Notes: generated from the sequence alone by a model not told the origin. Shown: positions 24,058 to 32,886, counted from the first letter of the stretch. The stretch: 37,553 bases of DNA from UBA2922 sp035352555 (GCA_035352555.1 DAOPXW010000013.1:1-37553), one strand, 5' to 3'. Numbers and translations are program-made.

Positions 24058-25601
24058 CGGATATCCCTCTTGTATTTCTCCGCGGCGGCCAGCTGTTCAG
24101 CGGCGCTGGCCAGGGTCGTCGCAGTGATGTTGTCTCCGCCGTGGAGGCGGGCCAGTTCTCTTTTGCGCCCCTCCCCGTCCAGCGGGGTGACGCTGGTATA
24201 GGTCCGGCCGTCACGCTCGGCCTTTTCGATGACAAAGTGCCGGTCGGCCATGGCGGCGATCTGCGGCAGATGGGTCACGCACAGCACCTGTTTGGTGCGG
24301 GACAGCTCCGCCAGCTTCTCCCCGACCCGCTGGGCGGCGATGCCGGAGATCCCGGCGTCGATCTCGTCAAATACCAGCGTGCCCACGGCGTCTCTCTCCG
24401 CAAACACGTTCTTCATGGCCAGCATGATGCGGCTCAGCTCGCCGCCGGAGGCGATGCGGCTGATGCGCCCCGGGGCCTCCCCCGCGTTGGCGGACATCAG
24501 GAAGCGGACCCCGTCGCTGCCGTANNNNNNNNNNNNNNNNNNNNNNNNNNNNNNNNNNNNNNNNNNNNNNNNNNNNNNNNNNNNNNNNNNNNNNNNNNNN
24601 NNNNNNNNNNNNNNNNNNNNNNNNTGATCCTTCTCCAGCCGCTCCGCCAGACCGGCCTCGTCGGTGCCGTACTTGCGGGAAAGCCTGCGCAGCTCGGCCA
24701 GGCGGGTCTCCAGCGCGTCGTATTCCTCCGGTGAGAAATCCAGACTGTACCGGAAATCCTTCAGCCGTTCCACCGCGTCGTTCAGATCGTCCGACACGCC
24801 GGCAAGGATCCCGGCCGTCTCGCGCAGCGCGTCGGACATGGCCAGCGCCCGGCCCAGCTGTGCCCCCGCGTCGCCGATCAGCGAGGACGCGTTCGTATCC
24901 CCGCCGCAGAGCGCTTCGCAGGCTGCGTCCACCGCCTCCGTGATCTTTTCGGCGTTGTGCAGAAGATCGCGTCTCGCGGTCTTCTCCGCCTCCTCTCCGG
25001 GCTTGATATCGGCCCGGGTCAGCTCGTCGATCTCATAACGCAGCAGCTCGGTCAGCCGCTGTTTTTCGCCCTCGTCCATATCCAGCTGCCGCAGTTCATT
25101 TTCGACGCCGCGGTATTTTTCATACTCCGCCGTAAACGCGGCCAGCTCCGTGCCCGTCTCGCCGTAGCGGTCCAGATAGTCCCGGTGGCGGGTCTCGTCC
25201 ATCAGCTGCCGGCCGTCGTTCTGGCCGTGGATATCCAGCAGGAACGCGCCCAGATCCTTCAGCTGCGCCGCGGTGACGGGCGCGCCGCAGATGCGGCACC
25301 CGCCCTTGCCGTCCGGCAAAAGACGGCGCTGCAAGATCAGCTCGCCGTCGCGCTCCAGTTCATTTTCGCGCAGCCAGCCGTCGGCGCAGTCCGTCTCAAA
25401 GACGGCGGAGACCACGCCCTTCTCCGCGCCGGAGCGGATCAGCTCCCGGCTGGTTCGGCCGCCGATGGCCGCGCCCAGCGAGTCGATGACGATGGACTTG
25501 CCCGCGCCGGTCTCGCCGGTGAGGACGTTCAGTCCCGGGCCGAAAGCGAGGTCCGCCTTTTCGATCACGGCTATATTTTCGATATGCAGCTCTGTCAGCA
25601 T
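24054..25601 (-). CDS. recN: DNA repair protein RecN (interrupted by assembly gap)
   Basis: RecN is an SMC-like ATPase that gathers broken DNA ends. The N-terminus (LTELHIENIAVIEKADLAFG) and Walker A GETGAGKS are clear, as are the C-terminal signature ASGGELSRIMLAMK and Walker B VFDEIDAGISG. The start at 25601 has AGGAG nine bases upstream; the earlier in-frame extension runs over argR and is not real. A 100-N gap falls in the second coiled-coil region. Apparent length is 515 aa including 34 unknown residues, below the usual 555-575, so the gap is probably undersized. It follows argR, as in Bacillus. Confidence 0.95.
   Translation of the reverse strand: MLTELHIENIAVIEKADLAFGPGLNVLTGETGAGKSIVIDSLGAAIGGRTSRELIRSGAEKGVVSAVFETDCADGWLRENELERDGELILQRRLLPDGKGGCRICGAPVTAAQLKDLGAFLLDIHGQNDGRQLMDETRHRDYLDRYGETGTELAAFTAEYEKYRGVENELRQLDMDEGEKQRLTELLRYEIDELTRADIKPGEEAEKTARRDLLHNAEKITEAVDAACEALCGGDTNASSLIGDAGAQLGRALAMSDALRETAGILAGVSDDLNDAVERLKDFRYSLDFSPEEYDALETRLAELRRLSRKYGTDEAGLAERLEKDXXXXXXXXXXXXXXXXXXXXXXXXXXXXXXXXXXYGSDGVRFLMSANAGEAPGRISRIASGGELSRIMLAMKNVFAERDAVGTLVFDEIDAGISGIAAQRVGEKLAELSRTKQVLCVTHLPQIAAMADRHFVIEKAERDGRTYTSVTPLDGEGRKRELARLHGGDNITATTLASAAEQLAAAEKYKRDIR
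24525..24624. other. Assembly gap (100 N) in recN
   Basis: Exactly one hundred Ns, the standard placeholder for a gap of unknown size, interrupt the coiled-coil region of recN. Family length suggests about 250 bases are really missing. Confidence 0.95.
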
Positions 25602-25624
25602 CGTTTTTTTCTCCTGGGGAGAAA

Positions 25625-26074
25625 TCACAGCATACTGCTGATCTCCCGGCATAAATGTTCGGCGGACGTGCTGTTGGTCATGGCCAGAAAGGCGGTATCG
25701 TCGCCGGCAAGCGAGCCCACCAGATCGGGAATGCTCATGGAATCCAGCGTGGAGCACGCGGCGTTGGCCAAGCCAGGCAAGGTCTTTATAACGATGATGT
25801 TCTGGGCCGTGGCGTAGGACGTGACGCATTCCTTGAAGATCTTTTTCAGGCGTTCCAGATAGCCGGAGGTCTCGGCAGCGCCGCCGGCGGTATAGTGATA
25901 CCTCCCGTTGGCGCCGAGCTCCTTCACGAGGCGCATATCCTTGATGTCCCGGGAGAGGGTCGCCTGAGTACTGCGGATACCTTTGGCGGCCAGGGCCTCC
26001 ATCAGCTGATTTTGGGTCTCGATCTCGTGTTCGGTGATGATATCCAGAATAATGCTCTGCCTTGCTGGTTTCAT
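25625..26074 (-). CDS. argR: Arginine repressor ArgR/AhrC
   Basis: ArgR is the arginine-responsive transcription factor of arginine metabolism. The protein (149 aa) has the N-terminal winged helix with the recognition segment STQATLSRDIKDMRLVK, and the C-terminal hexamerisation and arginine-binding domain with GSLAGDDTAFL, in which GDD contacts arginine. GGAGGTGG is correctly spaced for ATG 26074. The longer reading frame that starts inside nadK is rejected. Its position between nadK and recN is the conserved Firmicutes order. No arginine genes are nearby, so it is probably a trans-acting regulator. Confidence 0.96.
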   Translation of the reverse strand: MKPARQSIILDIITEHEIETQNQLMEALAAKGIRSTQATLSRDIKDMRLVKELGANGRYHYTAGGAAETSGYLERLKKIFKECVTSYATAQNIIVIKTLPGLANAACSTLDSMSIPDLVGSLAGDDTAFLAMTNSTSAEHLCREISSML

Positions 26075-26087
26075 TTCGCCACCTCCG

Positions 26088-26954
26088 TCAGCGTTCTCTT
26101 TCAATCAATTTTTCAAAAGCGATATCATAAAAACTTTTCAGCCCGGTGTCCGCCATAATGACCTCGTGCCGGGATTGACGCACCCGGACGATGTCCTCGT
26201 TCACCAGCTCGATCGGCTCGTTGCCGTCCACGGACAGGAAAGCCCGCCGCCCGTGCAGCCGGTCGGACCGGGCGGACACCACCCGGTCCGGGCTGAGGAC
26301 AAAGGCCCGGGCGCTCATGGAGTGGGCGCAGATGGGCGTCAAAATGATGTTGTGCGCGGTGGGCTCCACCAGCGGCCCGCCCGCGGACAGCGAGTAGGCG
26401 GAGGAGCCGGTGGGCGTGGCCAGAATGATGCCGTCCCCGGAGAACGAGGTGATCTCGTCCCCGTCGCACCAGGCGGTCATGCGGATGCAGTCGCCGAAGC
26501 CGTGGATCACGGCGTCGTTGATGGCGCAGTCCGTCAGGATCACCTGCCCGTCACGTACCAGCGAAACGTCCAGCATCATGCGGCGCTTTTGGGTATATTG
26601 GCCCCCGGCGGCCTTGAGCAGCTCGCCGATGTCGCTCTGTTCCAGCGCGGCCATAAAGCCCTTGGTCCCGGCGTTGACGCCGATCACAGGCACCTCGTAG
26701 GCGGCGGCCACCCGGGCGACGTGCAGGATCGTGCCGTCGCCGCCGATGACCACGACAAGTGACGCCTCACCGATCACGGACATCAGCCGCGTCTTGCGGA
26801 CATCATCCGGCACGACGCTGTTTTTCTCCGTGTCGAAGATCGGGCAGACGGCGGTCTCATAGCCGGCACCGTTCAGGAGTTGTTCGATCTTTTTGGTGAT
26901 TTGCAGTTCCGTATCCCGATAGGGATTTGGACAGAGGATGATTCGCTTTCCCAT
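26088..26954 (-). CDS. nadK: NAD kinase
   Basis: NAD kinase makes NADP from NAD with ATP or polyphosphate. The 288-residue protein has the catalytic GGDGT motif, the NAGTKGFMA segment (the usual NxGxLGF loop), and the conserved TPTGSSAYSLSAGGPLV block. The start at 26954 follows an AAGGA ribosome site; the open frame to 26999 continues into tlyA and is not used. It follows tlyA by 16 bases and precedes argR by 13, within one operon. Confidence 0.96.
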   Translation of the reverse strand: MGKRIILCPNPYRDTELQITKKIEQLLNGAGYETAVCPIFDTEKNSVVPDDVRKTRLMSVIGEASLVVVIGGDGTILHVARVAAAYEVPVIGVNAGTKGFMAALEQSDIGELLKAAGGQYTQKRRMMLDVSLVRDGQVILTDCAINDAVIHGFGDCIRMTAWCDGDEITSFSGDGIILATPTGSSAYSLSAGGPLVEPTAHNIILTPICAHSMSARAFVLSPDRVVSARSDRLHGRRAFLSVDGNEPIELVNEDIVRVRQSRHEVIMADTGLKSFYDIAFEKLIERER

Positions 26955-26970
26955 GGCGATCCTTCCCGCG

Positions 26971-27765
26971 TCACAGCGCCTGATGCGACGCTTCCACAAT
27001 ACTTTCCGGGTTCAGTTCCGGCGCCGGGCAGACGCCGTTTTTCAGCCAGCAGAGATATTCGATATTGCCTTCCGGGCCTTTGATGGGTGAAAAATCAAGA
27101 CCCAGCGGCGTCAAGCCGACGGTCGGCGCAAAATTCAAGATGCTGCGGATCACTTCCAGATGGACGCCCTTATCCCGCACGACGCCCTTCTTGCCGACCT
27201 CCTCCCTGCCGGCCTCGAACTGGGGCTTGATCAGGCAGAGGATATCGGCGTTTTCCGACAGAAGCGCCTTCACGGCGGGCAGCACCAGACGGATGGAGAT
27301 GAAGGATACGTCCATCACGGCCAGCGCGGGCTTTTCGGGGATCTGCCCGTTTGTGACATAGCGCAGATTGGTGCGCTCCAGATTGACGACTCTCGGGTCG
27401 GTGCGCAGCTTCCAGGCCAGCTGGCCATAGCCAACGTCCACGGCGTAGACCTTCGCCGCCCCGTGCTGCAGCAGCACGTCGGTGAAGCCCCCCGTGGAGG
27501 CCCCGCAGTCGATGCAGATTTTACCGGCCGGGTCGATGGGAAAGACCTTCAGGGCCTTGTCCAGCTTGAAGCCGCCCCGGCTGACAAAGGGGAGCGCCTC
27601 GCCCCGGACTTCGACTTTGGCCTCCGGCGACACGGGCATGCCCGGCTTGTCCGCCCGCTGCCCGTTGACAAAAACAAGCCCGCTCATGATGGTGGTCTTG
27701 GCCCGTTCGCGGCTTTCGGTGAGGCCAAGATCAAAAACAAGCTGATCCAAACGGACTTTTTTCAT
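26971..27765 (-). CDS. tlyA: TlyA-family rRNA 2'-O-methyltransferase
   Basis: TlyA-family enzymes methylate ribose 2'-OH of cytidines in rRNA. The protein (264 aa) has an N-terminal S4 RNA-binding domain (RLDQLVFDLGLTESRERAKTTI), then an FtsJ-like methyltransferase with SAM motif DCGASTGGFTDVLLQHGA, the KPQFE motif and catalytic-type D and K residues. It overlaps the end of dxs by four bases (ATGA), which matches the conserved dxs-tlyA-nadK order. Haemolysin names for relatives are historical. Confidence 0.95.
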   Translation of the reverse strand: MKKVRLDQLVFDLGLTESRERAKTTIMSGLVFVNGQRADKPGMPVSPEAKVEVRGEALPFVSRGGFKLDKALKVFPIDPAGKICIDCGASTGGFTDVLLQHGAAKVYAVDVGYGQLAWKLRTDPRVVNLERTNLRYVTNGQIPEKPALAVMDVSFISIRLVLPAVKALLSENADILCLIKPQFEAGREEVGKKGVVRDKGVHLEVIRSILNFAPTVGLTPLGLDFSPIKGPEGNIEYLCWLKNGVCPAPELNPESIVEASHQAL

Positions 27766-29588
27766 GCTTTCCGAGCCATCATTTCTTCCGCCGCACGGAC
27801 AATGGCGGCGGCGTCGATGCCGCAGTCCGCCATCAGCTGGCGCACGGAGCCCTGCGGCACGATGCCGCCGCCCAGATTCAGCAGCCTTGCCTGCCCGACC
27901 CGCACGCCGGTCTGGGCCGCCGCCGCCAAAATGCGCTCCCCTACGCAGCCGGGGGCGCAGACATCCTCGCTGACGAGGAGCCGTCCGGTCTTTTCCAGCG
28001 ACGCCAGCACGCTTTCGCAGTCCAGCGGGCAGACGCGGTCGAGCTTCACCACCTGTGCCCTGACGCCGCGCGCGGAAAGCGTCTCCGCCGCGGCGTAGGC
28101 CTGCCAGACCATGATGCCGTAGGCGGCGATGGTGATATCGGGCTTGCCCTTGACGAAAAACGGCTTCTGGTCGGATTCCCCGCCCCGGGGGTAGCGCACG
28201 GCCACCGGGCCGGCGCAGTCATAGATCGCCGTGTTCAGCATGGCGCGCAGCTCCTCGAAGCTGGCCGGGCAGAAAACGGTCATCCCGGGCACGGAGGAGA
28301 GGTAGGAGACATCGAAAACGCCATGGTGGGTCTCGCCGTCGCTGCCGACCAATCCGGCACGGTCCACGGCGAATACCACATGGAGGTCCTGCAGCGACAC
28401 GTCGTGGATCAGCATATCGTAGCCCCGCTGCAGGAACGAGGAATACACCGCGAACACTGGCGTCAGCCCCTGCTTGGCCATCCCGGCGGCCATGGACACG
28501 GCGTGCCCCTCCGCGATGCCCACGTCGAAAAAGCGCCTGGGATACTCCTGGGCGTAGGCGGTCAGGCCCGTGCCGCCGCACATGGCGGCGGTCAGCGCCA
28601 CGATCTTGCCGTCGCTGGCGGCGATATGCCGCAGTTCGTCGCCGAACACCTCGGAAAAGCAGCCTCCGCTTTCCTTCAGGCGGCCGCTTTCCGCGTCGAA
28701 GGGGCCGACGCCGTGATACTTGGAGGGGTTTTCCTCCGCGTAGGCGCAGCCCTTGCCCTTGGTGGTGACCACGTGCAGCAGCACGGGTATGCGCATATCC
28801 CTGGCCCAGGCGATGGCTGTCTGCAGCTGGTGCAGGTCATGCCCGTCGATGGGGCCGAGATAGTAAAGTCCCAGATCGGTGAACATGGTGCTGGGCAGGA
28901 GTTTGCCCTTCACGCTCTCCTTGATCCTGTGGTTAAAGTCATACAGCGGCTTGATGAGGCCCACAGTGTTGCGGTAGGCGCGCTTGAATTCCAGATACTC
29001 CGGGCGCACCCGGGCCTTGGAGAGCAGCCGGGCGGTGCCGCCCACATTGCGGCTGATGGACATGCCGTTGTCGTTGAGGATGACCACCATGGGCTCCCGG
29101 CTGCCGCCCACGTTGGCCAGCCCTTCATAGGCCAGCCCGCCGGTGAGGGCGCCGTCGCCGATGACCGCCACCACATCGTAATTTTCGCGCCGGAGGGTCC
29201 GGGCCCGGGCCATGCCCAGCGCCACGGACACGGAGTTGGAGGCGTGTCCCGCGATAAAGGCGTCGTCCCCGCTCTCATAGGGCTTGGGGAAACCCGAAAT
29301 GCCGCCGTGGGTGCGCAGCGTGTCGAAATCGTCCCGCCGGCCCGTCAGCAGCTTGTGGGCATAGCATTGATGCCCCACGTCGAAGATCAGTCTGTCCCTG
29401 GAAGTATCATAGACGCGGTGCAGCGCCACGGTGAGCTCCACCACGCCCAGATTGGACGCCAGATGTCCGCCGTTGGCGGAGACGTCGGTGACGATCTTAT
29501 CCCGGAGCTCCTGGCAGAGCTGGGGAAGTTCCTCCTCCTGCAGGGCTTTGACGTCGTTGGATGTGTTGATATGGTCAAGTATTTTCAA
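27762..29588 (-). CDS. dxs: 1-deoxy-D-xylulose-5-phosphate synthase
   Basis: DXS condenses pyruvate and glyceraldehyde 3-phosphate with thiamine diphosphate at the entry to the MEP isoprenoid pathway. The enzyme is a transketolase-type protein with DVGHQCYAHKLLTGR, the GDGALTGGLAYEGLANVG and NDNGMSIS thiamine motif, the pyrimidine domain (VGIAEGHAVSMAAGMA) and a C-terminal domain. The probable start is TTG 29588 (MKILDHIN...), with GAGG 8-11 bases upstream. The longer GTG start at 29618 sits at the predicted transcription start and lacks a ribosome site. It has its own promoter. Confidence 0.93.
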   Translation of the reverse strand: MKILDHINTSNDVKALQEEELPQLCQELRDKIVTDVSANGGHLASNLGVVELTVALHRVYDTSRDRLIFDVGHQCYAHKLLTGRRDDFDTLRTHGGISGFPKPYESGDDAFIAGHASNSVSVALGMARARTLRRENYDVVAVIGDGALTGGLAYEGLANVGGSREPMVVILNDNGMSISRNVGGTARLLSKARVRPEYLEFKRAYRNTVGLIKPLYDFNHRIKESVKGKLLPSTMFTDLGLYYLGPIDGHDLHQLQTAIAWARDMRIPVLLHVVTTKGKGCAYAEENPSKYHGVGPFDAESGRLKESGGCFSEVFGDELRHIAASDGKIVALTAAMCGGTGLTAYAQEYPRRFFDVGIAEGHAVSMAAGMAKQGLTPVFAVYSSFLQRGYDMLIHDVSLQDLHVVFAVDRAGLVGSDGETHHGVFDVSYLSSVPGMTVFCPASFEELRAMLNTAIYDCAGPVAVRYPRGGESDQKPFFVKGKPDITIAAYGIMVWQAYAAAETLSARGVRAQVVKLDRVCPLDCESVLASLEKTGRLLVSEDVCAPGCVGERILAAAAQTGVRVGQARLLNLGGGIVPQGSVRQLMADCGIDAAAIVRAAEEMMARKA

Positions 29589-29624
29589 ACCGCTAACCTC
29601 GAAATCAAAAATTGCCACTTTAAT

Positions 29625-29653
29625 ATCATAACAAATCGCGCGCTGTTTTACAA
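29625..29653 (-). promoter_or_regulatory. Sigma-A-type promoter of dxs
   Basis: On the minus strand, TTGTAA (29653-29648) and TATGAT (29630-29625) are 17 bases apart. The -35 lies in the loop of the terminator hairpin that ends ispA transcription. Confidence 0.72.
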
Positions 29654-29671
29654 GAGAACGGCGCGCGATTT
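29633..29671 (-). terminator. Terminator hairpin between ispA and dxs
   Basis: AAATCGCGCGC pairs with GCGCGCGATTT across a 17-base loop. The following tail is only TTTGTT, so it is probably an attenuating terminator. Confidence 0.6.
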
Positions 29672-29699
29672 TATCGTTTTATGCATCACAAAGTGAATA

Positions 29700-30572
29700 T
29701 TACTTCCTGCGGCGGGCCAGAGAATCCGCCAGCGCGCAGAGAAAGGCGGTATCGTCGAAGGCACCGTCCAGCGCGGTCTTGGCAAAATCGGTGAGTCTGT
29801 CGATCATGGCGCAGCACTTTTCCTCGCCGTAGAGCGCCATATAGGTGTTTTTGTGTTCTTCGGCGTCGGAGCCCACCGGCTTGCCCAGAACCTCGTTGGT
29901 GCTGGTGACGTCCAGAATGTCGTCCCGGATCTGGAACGCCGTGCCGACGGCCGCGCCAAAACAGCCCGCGGCCTCCATCTGCGCCTCGCCGCCGCCCGCG
30001 GCGGCCACGCCCATCTGGCAGGCGGCCACGATCATGGCCCCGGTCTTGCGGGTGTTGATATCCATCAGCTCCGCTTCGGAAAGGGTCTTCCCTTCCCCGA
30101 TCATATCCAGGTATTGTCCGCCGCAGATGCCGTCCACGCCGGCGGCCCCGGCCAGTATTGCCGCGCATTTTGCCCTGCGCTCCGCGGGCAGCGCGCAGCG
30201 CAGGATGGTGCCGAAAGCTTCGGCCTGCAGCGCGTCTCCGGCCAGCGTGGCGGTGCACTCGCCGTAGACCTTGTGGTTGGTTGGGCGGCCGCGGCGCAGA
30301 TCGTCGTTATCCATGCAGGGCAGATCGTCGTGGATCAGGCTGTAGGTGTGCAGCATCTCGACGGCGCAGGCCACGGGCAGCGTCTGCTCCGTATCGCCGC
30401 CGGCGATACGGGCAAATTCCAGCACCAGCATGGGCCGGATGCGCTTGCCCCCCGCCATGAGACTGTAATCCATGGCCTCCAGCAGTCCGTCGAAGCTGAT
30501 GTCATGCCTGCAAAAATATCCGGCCAACCGCTCATCCACCAGTTTTTTGTATTCTTCCGCCGTCCGGTTCAT
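29700..30572 (-). CDS. ispA: Polyprenyl diphosphate synthase (farnesyl/geranylgeranyl type)
   Basis: This short-chain prenyl synthase extends dimethylallyl diphosphate with isopentenyl diphosphate. The first Asp-rich motif is DDLPCMDND (D82, D83 and later Asp) and the second is RDDILD, followed by KP and KNTY residues. At 290 aa it matches farnesyl diphosphate synthases of Firmicutes. It overlaps xseB by ATGA and precedes dxs, so two isoprenoid genes are adjacent. Product chain length cannot be set from sequence alone. Confidence 0.95.
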   Translation of the reverse strand: MNRTAEEYKKLVDERLAGYFCRHDISFDGLLEAMDYSLMAGGKRIRPMLVLEFARIAGGDTEQTLPVACAVEMLHTYSLIHDDLPCMDNDDLRRGRPTNHKVYGECTATLAGDALQAEAFGTILRCALPAERRAKCAAILAGAAGVDGICGGQYLDMIGEGKTLSEAELMDINTRKTGAMIVAACQMGVAAAGGGEAQMEAAGCFGAAVGTAFQIRDDILDVTSTNEVLGKPVGSDAEEHKNTYMALYGEEKCCAMIDRLTDFAKTALDGAFDDTAFLCALADSLARRRK

Positions 30573-30802
30573 TCCACGTCGTCAAACGGCAGCTCCTGCG
30601 GCGTGCCGTCGGCCCCTTTCTTCAGCTTTACAACCTTCTGCTCGGCCTCGCCCAGCAGCTTTTCGCACCCGGCGATCAGCCCGGTGCCCTCCTCAAACAG
30701 CTTCAGCGATTCGTCCAGCGGCGCGTCGCCCTTCTCCAGGCTTTTCACGATCTCCTCCAGCCGGGCGAGAGATTTTTCAAAGCTCATCTTTTTCTCAGCC
30801 AT
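30569..30802 (-). CDS. xseB: Exodeoxyribonuclease VII small subunit
   Basis: XseB is the small subunit of the single-strand exonuclease VII. The 77-residue protein has the helical coiled-coil signature SFEKSLARLEEIVKSLEKGDAPLDESLKLFEEG. It overlaps xseA by eight bases upstream and ispA by four bases downstream, so all three are coupled. Confidence 0.95.
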   Translation of the reverse strand: MAEKKMSFEKSLARLEEIVKSLEKGDAPLDESLKLFEEGTGLIAGCEKLLGEAEQKVVKLKKGADGTPQELPFDDVE

Positions 30803-32012
30803 TGTTACGCTCCTTTATCATTTCCACCCGGCAGTCCAGGCTGCCGTCGGTCAGCTCAACGCGGATTTCGTCGCCGGAGGCGGTCTGTGACACCGAGCGC
30901 AGCACCCGGCCGCCGGCATCCTCCGCGATGGCGTAGCCCCGGGACAGCACCTTCAGCGGACTCATGGCGTCCAGCGCGGCGGCCAGCCGGACATAGTCCC
31001 GCCGCTTGTCGCCCACGGCGCGCTGCGCGGCGGAGAGCAGCCGGTCGGTAGCGTGATCCAGCGCGACCCTTCTCGCGTCGATGTAGCCCGCGGGGGACTG
31101 CATCACCCGGCGGGACTTCAGCTCCGCCAGTCGGCCGGACAAAAAAACCAGCTTTTTCCGCACGGCCTGCGTGCGGCGGATGTCCAGGCTGCGCAGCGTT
31201 TCCAGCATCTCCGCGCAGTCCGGCACGGCCAGCTCCGCGGCGTTGGACGGCGTGGCGGCCCGCAGGTCGGCCACATAGTCGGCGATAGTAACGTCCGGCT
31301 CATGGCCCACGGCCGAAATCACCGGCAGCTCGGATTCATAGATGGCCCGGGCCACGCGCTCGTCGTTGAAAGCCCAGAGATCCTCGATGGAGCCGCCGCC
31401 GCGGCCCGCGATAATAAGATCGGCCACATGGTGGCTGTTGGCGTACCGGATGGCGCCCGCGATCTCGGGCGGGGCCTCCGTCCCCTGCACGCGCACCGGC
31501 AGTAAAATCACTTCCGCCAGCGGCCAGCGCTTGCCCAGGATGCGGATGATGTCGTGCACCGCGGCCCCGGCGGAGGAGGTGACCACCGCGATCCTTTCCG
31601 GGAAGGGCGGCAGCGGTTTCTTGTGGGCGCGGTCGAACAGGCCCTCCCTGTCCAGCTTTTCCTTCAGCTGTTCAAAGGCCACCTGCAGGTCGCCCGTCCC
31701 CTCGGGCAGCAGCTCCTCCACATACAGCTGGTAGGCGCCGTCCCGGGGATAAACGGATACCCGGCCAAACGCCGTCACACCCATGCCGCTCTCCGGCCGG
31801 AAGCGCAGTTTCGCTGCGCTGCCGCGAAACATGACGCAGCGCAGGCTGCTGTCGGCGTCCTTCAGGGTGAAATAATGGTGTCCGGACGGGTATATTTTAT
31901 AGTTGGAAAGCTCGCCTCTGACGCAGACCCCGCTCAGCAGCGGGTCGCCGTCGATCAGCAGCTTGATGCGCTGGTTGAGCTGAGTCACGGAGAGCACGTT
32001 TTGTTCCGTCAT
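30795..32012 (-). CDS. xseA: Exodeoxyribonuclease VII large subunit
   Basis: XseA is the catalytic subunit that degrades single-stranded DNA from either end. The 405-residue protein has the N-terminal OB domain (VCVRGELSNYKIYPSGHHYFTLKD), the catalytic domain with IAVVTSSAGAAVHDI and GRGGGSIEDLWAFNDE, and a C-terminal coiled coil ending in LSRGYAIAED. The start at 32012 overlaps the nusB stop by ATGA. folD, often next to it in Bacillus, is absent. Confidence 0.97.
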   Translation of the reverse strand: MTEQNVLSVTQLNQRIKLLIDGDPLLSGVCVRGELSNYKIYPSGHHYFTLKDADSSLRCVMFRGSAAKLRFRPESGMGVTAFGRVSVYPRDGAYQLYVEELLPEGTGDLQVAFEQLKEKLDREGLFDRAHKKPLPPFPERIAVVTSSAGAAVHDIIRILGKRWPLAEVILLPVRVQGTEAPPEIAGAIRYANSHHVADLIIAGRGGGSIEDLWAFNDERVARAIYESELPVISAVGHEPDVTIADYVADLRAATPSNAAELAVPDCAEMLETLRSLDIRRTQAVRKKLVFLSGRLAELKSRRVMQSPAGYIDARRVALDHATDRLLSAAQRAVGDKRRDYVRLAAALDAMSPLKVLSRGYAIAEDAGGRVLRSVSQTASGDEIRVELTDGSLDCRVEMIKERNNG

Positions 32013-32467
32013 TCCGCCGTCTCTCCCAGCTCGCCCTTCACGAAGCTGCCCAGAATGCCGTTGATAAAGGGCGCGGCCTCGGGCTCGTCATAGCTTTTGG
32101 ACAGCTCCACGGCCTCGTTGATGGCGGCGGCGGCGGGCACGTCCTCCACATACAGGATCTCGCACATGGCGCAGCGCAGGATGGCCCGCGCCGTGCGGGA
32201 AATGCGTTCCAGCTTCCAGCCCTTGGCATATTTTTCGATGAAGGCGTCGAACTCCGCCCGGTGCTCGTCCAGCAGGGCGGTCAGCGAGCGGATGTAGTCC
32301 AGCTGCTTCTGGTCGGGAAAATCGGCGAACAGCTTATGCTCCGAGGCCAGCGTGGCGTAATGTTCCCGGGAAAAGAAGTCGTCGAAAACGGCCCCGGCGG
32401 CCTCTCCGGACGCGGCGGCTGAAAATTCGAGCTGCAGGGCGAGCTGCCTCGCGGTCGTTCTGGTCAT
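32009..32467 (-). CDS. nusB: Transcription antitermination factor NusB
   Basis: NusB binds boxA RNA with NusE to support rRNA antitermination. The 152-residue all-helical protein has the family's N-terminal ARQLALQLEFSA start, and later AILRCAMCEILYVEDVPAAAAINEAVELSKSYDEPEAAPFINGILGSF, which is the conserved NusB core. It follows the asp23-family gene by 17 bases and overlaps xseA. The cluster order is typical of Firmicutes. Confidence 0.96.
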   Translation of the reverse strand: MTRTTARQLALQLEFSAAASGEAAGAVFDDFFSREHYATLASEHKLFADFPDQKQLDYIRSLTALLDEHRAEFDAFIEKYAKGWKLERISRTARAILRCAMCEILYVEDVPAAAAINEAVELSKSYDEPEAAPFINGILGSFVKGELGETAE

Positions 32468-32484
32468 AATGCGGCCCCTATCGC

Positions 32485-32847
32485 TTACTTATCGAAAGCG
32501 ACGCCGGAAACATGGACGTTCACTTCCGCTTTTCCGATGCCGGTGGAAGCCTGCACCGTATCCACGATGGCGTCCTGCACCTTTTTGGCCACTTCCACGA
32601 TGTTGCTGCCGTACTTGACAAGGATGATGGCATCCACGACGACGGTGTCGTTGACAAAGCGGACGGTGACGCCCTTGGAGAGGGTTTTGATGCCCAACAG
32701 CTCCGCCAGATCGGTGCCCGCCGTATTGGCCAGGCCGGCCACGCCCTCGATCTCCGTGATGGCGTTGCGGACGACCGCCACGATCACGTCCTCCGAGATG
32801 TTGATATTTCCTTTATCGCCCGGACAGGTGATATAATTATCAGCCAT
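32485..32847 (-). CDS. Asp23/Gls24 family protein
   Basis: This 120-residue protein is of the alkaline-shock Asp23/Gls24 (YqhY-like) family. It begins NYITCPGDKGNINISEDVIVAVV and continues with EIEGVAGL, GVTVRFVNDTVVVDAIILVKYG and VNVHVSGVAF, the full family pattern. The start at 32847 has GGAGG eight bases upstream. It leads the nusB cluster, as yqhY does in Bacillus, where it has been linked to control of acetyl-CoA carboxylase; that role is not shown here. It may use an extended -10 promoter. Confidence 0.93.
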   Translation of the reverse strand: MADNYITCPGDKGNINISEDVIVAVVRNAITEIEGVAGLANTAGTDLAELLGIKTLSKGVTVRFVNDTVVVDAIILVKYGSNIVEVAKKVQDAIVDTVQASTGIGKAEVNVHVSGVAFDK

Positions 32848-32877
32848 TGTATACGCCTCCAAATTCGTTGTCAGAGT

Positions 32878-32886
32878 ATTTTACCA
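32878..32886 (-). promoter_or_regulatory. Possible extended -10 promoter of the asp23-nusB operon
   Basis: On the minus strand TGGTAAAAT gives an extended -10 about 30 bases before the start. The -35 (TTTATT at 17 bases) is weak. Read-through from the ABC genes is also possible, because no clear terminator lies between. Confidence 0.4.

Noticed and set aside
25602..25829. 76-residue N-terminal extension of recN
   Set aside because: It overlaps argR in another frame and lacks RecN similarity. The ribosome site and conserved start are at 25601.
28323..29696. 457-residue plus-strand open frame opposite dxs
   Set aside because: dxs on the other strand is certain; this frame is low-complexity Gly/His/Ala-rich, typical of a shadow frame.
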